A stretch of DNA of 5,928 bases from an uncultured Chlorobiaceae bacterium (GTDB lineage Bacteria; Bacteroidota; Chlorobiia; Chlorobiales; Chlorobiaceae), in contig CAIQSY010000057.1 in NCBI GenBank assembly GCA_903874585.1, positions 1 through 5,928 on the forward strand, given 5' to 3'. Of the stretch, positions 1 through 5,928 are shown piece by piece (the stretch's first letter is position 1; every line of letters starts with the position of its first letter). Position numbers and translations under genes: made by a program. A model generated the notes under the pieces. The model was not told the DNA's origin. It saw only the letters and a program-made list of their open reading frames with translations, and searched no databases.

Positions 1-19
1 CCGTTATCTTTTTTGCCAT
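1..19 (-). CDS. 5' end of an unidentified minus-strand gene (cut by window edge)
   Basis: Only the first six codons are inside the window; they read M-A-K-K-I-T on the minus strand and run off the left edge. The start is chosen because an ATG sits 5 nt behind a very good Shine-Dalgarno sequence (see the entry at 25-34), which is unusual for this window, where other starts have no such motif. The product cannot be identified from six residues. The gene is divergent from the small plus-strand ORF that begins at 100. It is also possible that this is a chance ATG, but ribosome binding site, spacing and a lysine-rich start agree. Confidence 0.45.
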
Positions 20-24
20 GAAAG

Positions 25-34
25 CTCCTCACCT
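25..34 (-). promoter_or_regulatory. Strong ribosome binding site for the left-edge gene
   Basis: The minus strand reads AGGTGAGGAG, a close match to the anti-Shine-Dalgarno complement, followed by 5 nt and then ATG at 19-17. It decides the start of the edge gene. The contrast with the SD-less starts at 100, 2514, 2949, 3364 and 5838 is clear in the sequence. Confidence 0.5.
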
Positions 35-67
35 TTTGGGTGTTGTTATGTTACAATGGTAATTTTG
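35..67 (+). promoter_or_regulatory. Candidate Bacteroidetes-type promoter (TTTG / TAnnTTTG)
   Basis: TTTG at 35-38 is followed after 21 nt by TAATTTTG at 60-67. This fits the -33 TTTG and -7 TAnnTTTG elements with 19-21 nt spacing known for the primary sigma factor of Bacteroidetes. Transcription would begin near 74, giving a leader of about 25 nt to the ATG at 100. In AT-rich DNA such a match can occur by chance, so this is a candidate. It would make GTG at 40 impossible as the start of the downstream ORF on this transcript. Confidence 0.35.
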
Positions 68-99
68 TCGTTACACATTATAAAGTAACAATTTACCGA

Positions 100-390
100 A
101 TGAGTTGGGAGCTTTTTTTATCCCAAATCGATCAAGTTAGGTATGTAACTACTGAAATAGATGAATTTCCAAAAACAGAAAAATTAACTATTGAGAGATT
201 GTCCAATGGTAATAATTTTTACTTGATAGAAGATAATTTTATCCATTTTTGGGGTGCCGATATCACGTCTAAGAAAATTCAAATAAATGACAAATCATTA
301 ATTTTCATAAATGAGAGCGAATTACCATTTAATGAAGTTTGTGAATTTAATGAAGAAGTTGATTTCAAGCTTTTTGAATTATTTTATTAG
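100..390 (+). CDS. Small hypothetical protein, AT-rich, unrecognised family
   Basis: This ORF encodes a 96-residue acidic protein if started at the ATG at 100 (M-S-W-E-L-F). The frame is open back to a GTG at 40, but that start would overlap the candidate promoter. I do not recognise the family. The sequence is rich in Asn, Glu, Phe and Ile, has alternating hydrophobic stretches suggesting beta structure, and shows no signal peptide, membrane segment, cysteine cluster or catalytic motif. No Shine-Dalgarno sequence precedes it, as is usual in Bacteroidetes. Codon use is very AT-rich, like the methyltransferase remnant that follows in the same frame directly after its TAG stop. It could be a complete small accessory protein or a rearranged fragment. 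It does not resemble the missing N-terminus of the methyltransferase, so read-through would not restore that enzyme. Confidence 0.5.
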   Translation: MSWELFLSQIDQVRYVTTEIDEFPKTEKLTIERLSNGNNFYLIEDNFIHFWGADITSKKIQINDKSLIFINESELPFNEVCEFNEEVDFKLFELFY

Positions 391-1173
391 TATTTTAGAA
401 TAGATTATAAAGGCAAGTGGGACAAGTCAGAAGGCTTTGAATTCATAAATGACTTTAATCGAAAATGGCTTTCATTGATTCGAGATAAAATGAAAGACGA
501 TGCAACCATTTGGATTAGCGGAACAATGCACAATATTTTTTCAGTCGGACAAATCTTGACGGAATTAGGGTTTAAAATCCTCAATATTGTGACTTGGGAA
601 AAAACCAATCCTCCGCCAAATTTTTCTTGTCGCTACTTTACGTATTCAACCGAACAAATCATTTGGGCAAGAAAATGCGAAAAAGTTTCTCATTACTTCA
701 ACTACGAACTAATGAAACAACTTAATGGTGACAAACAAATGAAAGATGTTTGGAAATTACCTGCAATTGCACCTTGGGAAAAATCTTGTGGAAAACATCC
801 AACTCAAAAACCCTTATCAGTTTTGACACGACTTATTTTGGCTTCGACAAAGCCAAACGCTTGGATTTTAGACCCATTTGCAGGAAGTTCGACAACAGGT
901 ATTGCAGCTAATTTGGCAAACAGACGGTATTTAGGAATTGACCAAGAAGAAGAATTTTTGACAATTAGTAAGAACAGAAAACTTGAAATTGAAAATCCAA
1001 AAACATCTGCAACTTACAGACAAAAAATTAGTGGTTTCAACGACAAAAAAGAACTTGAATTATTTTTAGTAGAAGAACCAAAAGAAGAATATAAAACAGA
1101 ATTAAACTTGACGAAAAAGAAGGGCGATCGGCTAACAGCGGTTTTGCAAAATGGCAACAATAAACCGTGCTGA
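391..1173 (+). pseudogene. N-terminally truncated DNA adenine-N6 methyltransferase (beta class, DpnA/HinfI-like)
   Basis: The product resembles restriction-modification methyltransferases of the M.DpnA/M.HinfI kind, which methylate adenine in short DNA sites using S-adenosylmethionine. Recognisable homology starts at about 409 (K-G-K-W-D-K-S), before any usable start codon; the nearest are TTG at 475 and ATG at 490. Counted from 475, visible motifs are TIWISGTMHN (11-20), the NPPPNFSCRYFT segment (45-56), GKHPTQKP (106-113) and the SAM-binding motif I DPFAGSSTTG (133-142). In beta-class enzymes the catalytic DPPY motif lies N-terminal of all this; it is absent, replaced by the unrelated ORF ending in TAG at 388-390 in the same frame. 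Family-like sequence ends near residue 212 (nt 1111). The last 20 residues run into a PIN-gene remnant. It should be catalytically dead. The family is clear; the pseudogene status follows from the missing catalytic motif. Confidence 0.85.
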
Positions 1174-1302
1174 CTTTTTGATTAGCTGGAATTTCAAACA
1201 TATTGTGAATGTTCAGCGGGTTCGCGGCTATAATGCAATCAGTATAAAAATGGCTACAAAGAATTAGAGATTTGTTCACCCGGAAACTTTATGGCCTATG
1301 AA
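1126..1302 (+). pseudogene. C-terminal remnant of a PIN-domain protein, with two frame lesions
   Basis: The stretch 1154-1249 translates as ATINRADFLISWNFKHIVN followed by a segment ending YNAISIK. This is the characteristic C-terminal part of a family of bacterial PIN-domain (putative toxin nuclease) proteins, where an LVSWNFKHIVN-like core is followed by YNAVNL..GYK.IEI.SPREV. Two lesions are visible. Before it, 1126-1146 reads D-R-L-T-A-V-L in another frame and would join seamlessly to A-T-I-N if the 7 nt CAAAATG at 1147-1153 were removed. After it, one A is missing from the run at 1246-1250; restoring it gives K-N-G-Y-K-E-L-E-I-C-S-P. The N-terminal two thirds, with the first acidic catalytic residues, are gone, replaced by the methyltransferase. 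The 3' boundary is uncertain: family-like sequence is clear to about 1281 and possible to 1302, overlapping the 3' end of the convergent THUMP-like gene. Confidence 0.7.
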
Positions 1303-2514
1303 GTCTCCATGGAAACATCTGAGCGCGTAGATGCAGATTGGGTGAGCGCTGCTGTCTTTCGTGAAAAAGAGAAATGCGCGTTCATCTTCACGGAGCCGAT
1401 ACTTTTTTCGCAACTCCTCTGCTGATACGGGAAAGTCTCGTCGCTGAATGCTTGCCCCAGCAATCGAGTGCTGCTGAAGAAATGCTTTGAAGCTTTTCGG
1501 CTTGTAAAGAATGCACTCAACTACACGAAACGTTCTGCCCGGGAAGCGCTCGATTTTTCGGTCGGAGGTGAGATAATCCACCATCTGATTCACAAACTCA
1601 AGCCCATGATTTTGTGCAAGCACGGCAGAGAGTTTTGCCTTGATAATTGCCGGATCGGGCTCGTAGAGATATGCTTTTATCGACGTGGCAACCACTTTCA
1701 ATGCTTCCCCATCTCCTACAATCTCAGTTATTTGCTCTGAATCGGAGTTCAAGCAAACCGCCTTGACCGCCACTGGTTTATCAGTTGGCTCATTGCGCTC
1801 AAGCAGCAGCAGAATCTCCTTGCATTCACGATCAACCGAAACCACAATTACTTGTTGTAGTGCAGGTAAGAGGCTTTTCAATCCGCTGATTTCAAGCGCT
1901 GGCGATGCTTTAATGCAGATGCTCTGAGCTTTTCGGAGCAACAGATTATGATGAGCAACCACGTCAGGACTTGTCGATTCCAGCGCTATTGAGCGTTGTC
2001 CCTGTTCGCGACGTGCCGGATCAACAAAAATCCAGTCGAAATAATCATCAGCAAACGACTCAAGCAGCGTAAGGCTATCGCCATGGTTGACAGCAACATT
2101 CATTATGCCGAGCACGTCAAGGTTATGCGTTACCAGTTCGCACAACAGCGGATCGCGTTCGCAATAAACGACCTCCTGAAAAACTTGTGCCAGCGACATT
2201 GAGTCAATGCCAAGTCCTCCGCTCAAATCAATTGCCCTCTTTCCTGACATCAGCGAGGATTTGTATGCCGCCGTGCGCTCGCCAGAGGCTTGCTCAAGCG
2301 CCAATGGCGCGTAAAGTAGGTTGTGCCGTGAAAGATTTGGGAGCTTTTTTGCAGCTTTCTGTCGGCAAGCAAGCTGTTCAGCCATTGCCCGAATTGGCAA
2401 CTCCAGATGCCCATGAAACTGCATGGCAAACGCTGCCGGGTTGTCAGCCGAATGCTTTGCAAGCAGTGCTTGAACGTGGGGTTGTTGCAGGTTTTGCAGT
2501 TCGTCGAGGGTCAT
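1276..2514 (-). CDS. THUMP-like class I SAM-dependent methyltransferase
   Basis: This 412-residue cytoplasmic protein belongs to a conserved, largely uncharacterised Bacteroidetes/Chlorobi group of predicted nucleic-acid (probably RNA) methyltransferases. The Rossmann core shows motif I AIDLSGGLGID (94-104), the acidic end of strand 2 in YCERDP (E119), an H-G-D motif (144-146) and a motif IV FVDPARR (163-169) that resembles the DPAR variant rather than a DPPY/NPPY adenine motif. The C-terminal part, about 355-400, with RRDFPVSAEELRKKYRL, matches the THUMP-like domain seen in this group. The last 13 residues (CFHGDFIGHKVSG) extend beyond where I expect the family to end and are antisense to the PIN remnant, so the 3' end may have been altered by rearrangement. 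The ATG at 2514 has no Shine-Dalgarno sequence. A 114-nt gap separates it from the MNT gene, so it may have its own promoter. The substrate is unknown. Confidence 0.85.
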   Translation of the reverse strand: MTLDELQNLQQPHVQALLAKHSADNPAAFAMQFHGHLELPIRAMAEQLACRQKAAKKLPNLSRHNLLYAPLALEQASGERTAAYKSSLMSGKRAIDLSGGLGIDSMSLAQVFQEVVYCERDPLLCELVTHNLDVLGIMNVAVNHGDSLTLLESFADDYFDWIFVDPARREQGQRSIALESTSPDVVAHHNLLLRKAQSICIKASPALEISGLKSLLPALQQVIVVSVDRECKEILLLLERNEPTDKPVAVKAVCLNSDSEQITEIVGDGEALKVVATSIKAYLYEPDPAIIKAKLSAVLAQNHGLEFVNQMVDYLTSDRKIERFPGRTFRVVECILYKPKSFKAFLQQHSIAGASIQRRDFPVSAEELRKKYRLREDERAFLFFTKDSSAHPICIYALRCFHGDFIGHKVSG

Positions 2515-2628
2515 GGGAAGGTTGTTGCGTTAAGCAGTTTTTCAGTAGAAAAGGACGGGAAGGACTTCAGTGCACCCCTCTCTGTGTTGATAACGATGTT
2601 CCCCAACTGAAGAGCCGATCGCTTTTGC
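2515..2628. repeat. Intergenic spacer with repeat-like character (possible dispersed element)
   Basis: No gene is supported here. The spacer contains a perfect 7-bp inverted repeat, CTTCAGT at 2565-2571 and ACTGAAG at 2606-2612 with a 34-nt loop, and a 9-nt-period direct repeat (AAGGAC at 2551 and again at 2560). It lacks the T-run of an intrinsic terminator. Its GC-richer, motif-dense make-up differs from the MNT gene beside it, and I suspect a short sequence repeated elsewhere in the genome. Any promoter for the THUMP-like gene would have to lie here. Confidence 0.3.
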
Positions 2629-2949
2629 TTATTCAGAACATTCGTCATCGCTTGAAAAAAGCACTTCATGCGTCAATTCTATATTCCGATGAAAACTTTC
2701 GGGTAATCGTGCCCAATCGAACAAATCCACGAGGATAGGAATATTGCTTTCTCGGATTGTATCTTTTAGCTCAACGAATATATCTATCGGAATTTTTTCT
2801 CCACTTTTGCTGCGTATCACCAAATCTAAATCGCTGCCTTCGTGTGCAGATCCATCAACACGGCTTCCATACGTCCATACCTCTATTGGATAGTTAACCA
2901 ATGAAAATATGCTTATAAGAGTTTGTTTATCTTTATTCCTCAGCAGCAT
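2629..2949 (-). CDS. mntA: MNT antitoxin (minimal nucleotidyltransferase, HI0073-like)
   Basis: This 106-residue protein is a minimal nucleotidyltransferase of the pol-beta superfamily. The signature GSX10DXD is complete: G28-S29, then D40 and D42 within YGSRVDGSAHEGSDLDLVI. A third acidic residue is available as D75 in ILVDLFDW, matching the usual metal-binding triad. In characterised HEPN/MNT pairs such as the Shewanella SO_3166/SO_3165 system, the MNT protein uses ATP to add AMP units to a tyrosine of the HEPN toxin and so silences it; the intact triad predicts activity. The gene overlaps the end of the HEPN gene by 17 nt, so translation is probably coupled. No Shine-Dalgarno sequence precedes the ATG at 2949, but coupling would make one unnecessary. 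Length matches the HI0073 family (about 100-115 residues). Confidence 0.88.
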   Translation of the reverse strand: MLLRNKDKQTLISIFSLVNYPIEVWTYGSRVDGSAHEGSDLDLVIRSKSGEKIPIDIFVELKDTIRESNIPILVDLFDWARLPESFHRNIELTHEVLFSSDDECSE

Positions 2950-3364
2950 GGTTTTGCATATTTATAGCAGCAGCCAAATCCTTTGCATCAGCGATAAATT
3001 TCGGTAACAGCGCTATGATATCTTCAGCAAATGCCACTCCATAATCGTGCGCTGTATTGTTCCGATTATCTCTGTATTCGAGCCAACGCTCACAACTTTC
3101 AGCACTTATAATGCTTCGTAATACTGCCTGCCGAAAAATATCTTTAAAATAAAGTTTATCAATCTCTTTCGAGGAATGGAAATATGGTTTGAGCACCTTG
3201 CGAAGCAATTTGCCACTCTGCTCTAAAATAATTTCAAACTCTTTTATAGATGCAGAACGGTACATTTCATAATCAATTTCATCAACGTTTGCTTTCAGTA
3301 AAAGGGAATGCGCTTTTTCGAGTGCGCTTATGCAGCGTTCGTAGTATGAAGTATCTATTTTCAT
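2933..3364 (-). CDS. hepT: HEPN toxin (HI0074-like nucleotidyltransferase-substrate-binding family)
   Basis: This is a 143-residue, all-helical HEPN protein of the HI0074 family, formerly called nucleotidyltransferase substrate-binding protein. It carries the HEPN RNase motif in the extended form RX4HXY: R101, H106 and Y108 in YRDNRNNTAHDYG. In characterised HEPN/MNT systems R and H form the composite RNase site of the dimer and the tyrosine is the residue AMPylated by MNT, so both toxicity and neutralisation are predicted to be intact. Toxin-before-antitoxin order and the 17-nt overlap with the MNT gene are typical. The ATG at 3364 lies 15 nt after the nagZ stop with no Shine-Dalgarno sequence and no room for a normal promoter in the gap; any private promoter must be inside nagZ. 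The pair is visibly more AT-rich than nagZ, suggesting later acquisition. The RNA target cannot be read from the sequence. Confidence 0.88.
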   Translation of the reverse strand: MKIDTSYYERCISALEKAHSLLLKANVDEIDYEMYRSASIKEFEIILEQSGKLLRKVLKPYFHSSKEIDKLYFKDIFRQAVLRSIISAESCERWLEYRDNRNNTAHDYGVAFAEDIIALLPKFIADAKDLAAAINMQNHAAEE

Positions 3365-3379
3365 AGGGAATTTTTTGTG

Positions 3380-4518
3380 CTACAAAGAAGTACGTGGCAT
3401 AATAACAATTTTATATCGCTGCTTGAGTTCCATAATGCGACGATACGAGCGGTCAAGACGTTCTGGAGTGATAACTTTTCGCGCAAGTAATGATTTGATG
3501 ATTGCCGTTGCTTTTGACGCAATCGCTGGATCATACGCTGTGTTGTTGCCAAAGAGCAGAATATCCACACCAGCCTCAATTGCCAGTTGGATGGCTGTTT
3601 CAAGGCCGTAATGGTCGGCAATGGCGGTCATCTGCATATCATCACTGACAATTACTCCTGTGAAACCGAGCTGCACTCTGAGCAGCCCGTCAAGCGTTGC
3701 TTTTGAAAGCGTTGCGGGATAGAGCGGGTCAAGGTTCCCGTTGAAAACATGTGCGGTCATAATGGCATCACGATAACCAGAGGCAATCATGGCGCGATAT
3801 GGCTCCAACTCGCGCTCCGACCAACTTGCTGTAATGTCGGTAAAATCGAGGTGCGTATCGGTTGTGGAGCTGCCGTGACCGGGAAAATGCTTGAGCGTGG
3901 GAATAATGCCTTCGTCGCGATAAGCGTTGCACGTCAGCCGGATATTTCTGGTGACGACCGACGGATCAGCCGAAAAGCTTCGCTCAACCTTTCCAATCAC
4001 CGGATTATCTGGATTGATGTTGATATCCGCCACGGGCGCGAGGTTCATCCCGATGTGCATGGCTTTCAGCGTTCGGGCACTCTGCAATGCAGCGGCTCTG
4101 GTGCTGTCGGGATTGTTGAGGCGCCCAAGATATGCTGCCGAAACGCTGGCTGGAAAACCTCTGGTTGCTTTGAGGCGGTTGACTCGACCGCCCTCCTGAT
4201 CAATGGCAATCAAGAGCGGAATGTGCGAAAGCTTTTGCAGCTCACAGGTTAGGCGGGAGAGCTGCGCTGGGCTGCTGATGTTCCTTTTGGTGGAGTGTGA
4301 TGGCACGTCGTAGTCGAAAAGCACCACACCGCCAATCCGGCGCTGTTCAATATCTGCGGCAATCTCAGGCGCATCAGCAACAGTCAATCCGCGAAAGCCG
4401 ATCATCAGCATCTGCCCAACTTTGATTGAGAGGCTGTCTGGCGGCGTAGCGGCGACAGATGGTGTTGCACAAAAGCACAAAAGCAACAGCAGCGCCGCCG
4501 TTATCGTCTTGATATTTT

Positions 4519-4522
<4 letters not shown>
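3380..4522 (-). CDS. nagZ: Secreted glycoside hydrolase family 3 beta-N-acetylhexosaminidase (NagZ-like)
   Basis: This 380-residue enzyme should remove terminal N-acetylglucosamine from murein fragments. The N-terminus is a signal peptide: K3 and K5, a hydrophobic core ALLLLLCFCA (10-19) and a likely cleavage near SVA-A (22-25). C16 lacks a good lipobox, so signal peptidase I processing is more likely than lipidation. The GH3 barrel is complete: IDQEGGRVNRL (107-117), KHFPGHG (211-217), the flexible-loop D222-T-H224 that supplies the NagZ-type Asp/His general acid, and the nucleophile D294 in VSDDM. There is no C-terminal beta-sandwich domain, which fits NagZ and not the long beta-glucosidases. 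Enterobacterial NagZ is cytoplasmic; this one is exported, so it probably acts in the periplasm. Its ATG overlaps the clpB stop codon (ATGA), indicating translational coupling, since no separate ribosome binding site is usable. Confidence 0.9.
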
Positions 4523-5838
<1,316 letters not shown>

Positions 5839-5928
5839 TATTTTCAGCGTTTAATTACAAAGTGTGAATAGAAAATATTGTTGTAAATTGTCGCTCCTGT
5901 AAAAAAAAGTATATCCTGTTTCGTTCAG

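Noticed and set aside
77..82. Perfect TATAAT on the minus strand upstream of the left-edge gene.
   Set aside because: No -35-like hexamer occurs at 16-19 nt spacing and there is no extended -10; in AT-rich DNA this is expected by chance.
70..89. GTTAC/GTAAC inverted repeat as an operator or hairpin.
   Set aside because: Only 5 bp of stem with a 10-nt AT-rich loop; not distinguishable from background.
40..99. GTG at 40 as the start of the small plus-strand protein (116 residues).
   Set aside because: The added 20 residues overlap the candidate promoter elements at 35-67 and look like translated non-coding DNA; the ATG at 100 fits better.
105..118. 14-nt identity TTGGGAGCTTTTTT between 105-118 and 2337-2350.
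   Set aside because: Half of it is a T-run, the two sites are inside unrelated coding sequences, and flanking bases do not match; most likely coincidence.
1037..1279. Minus-strand open frame of 80 codons ending beyond the THUMP-like gene.
   Set aside because: Antisense to the methyltransferase tail and the PIN remnant; its sequence is the low-complexity complement of AT-rich coding DNA.
1111..1280. Bidirectional intrinsic terminator between the converging genes.
   Set aside because: No GC-rich hairpin followed by a T-run was found on either strand; the region is explained by the PIN remnant.
2187..2738. Long plus-strand open frame (183 codons) across the MNT/THUMP-like gene boundary.
   Set aside because: It is antisense to two well-supported genes and the spacer, has no recognisable domain and a Cys/Gln/Arg-rich, shadow-like composition.
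3749..4252. Plus-strand open frame of 167 codons inside nagZ.
   Set aside because: Antisense to the conserved GH3 catalytic region; no family resemblance and no ribosome binding site.
5908..5913. TATACT on the minus strand as a -10 box for the clpB half-gene.
   Set aside because: Only 15 nt of upstream sequence are in the window, so a -35 element cannot be seen, and the hexamer lies in an AT-rich tract; not enough for a promoter call.

Overview
The window looks like a chromosomal segment of a green sulfur bacterium (Chlorobi, Chlorobiaceae) or a close relative. This is inferred from three things: a half-length ClpB that starts inside the middle domain, a THUMP-like SAM methyltransferase typical of the Bacteroidetes/Chlorobi group, and intermediate-GC genes that mostly lack Shine-Dalgarno sequences. 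No species can be named from the sequence alone.

Right and middle part (about 1276-5838, all on the minus strand). Transcription runs right to left: the C-terminal half of the disaggregase ClpB; a secreted family-3 beta-N-acetylhexosaminidase (NagZ-like) whose start overlaps the clpB stop by 4 nt; a HEPN toxin / MNT nucleotidyltransferase antitoxin pair (HI0074/HI0073 type) beginning 15 nt after nagZ; a 114-nt spacer; and a 412-residue THUMP-like methyltransferase. Spacing suggests clpB-nagZ-HEPN-MNT could be one transcript. The toxin-antitoxin pair looks like a later insertion into a housekeeping gene row.

Left part (1-1300). This is a mosaic scar. At the extreme edge, the first codons of a minus-strand gene lie behind a strong ribosome binding site. 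A markedly AT-rich plus-strand block (about 40-1120) follows. It holds a small unrecognised ORF behind a Bacteroidetes-type promoter, then in the same frame a DpnA/HinfI-like DNA adenine methyltransferase that has lost its N-terminus, including the catalytic DPPY motif. Its 3' end runs straight into the last third of a PIN-domain gene, broken by an apparent 7-nt insertion and a 1-nt deletion. That remnant collides tail-to-tail with the THUMP-like gene.

Intact functions are therefore protein disaggregation (half of ClpB), murein turnover or recycling, a toxin-antitoxin pair, and an RNA/nucleic-acid methyltransferase of unproven substrate. The left 1.2 kb is mostly debris of defence-type genes (modification methyltransferase, PIN nuclease). 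I see no tRNA, rRNA, CRISPR array, transposase or convincing intrinsic terminator.
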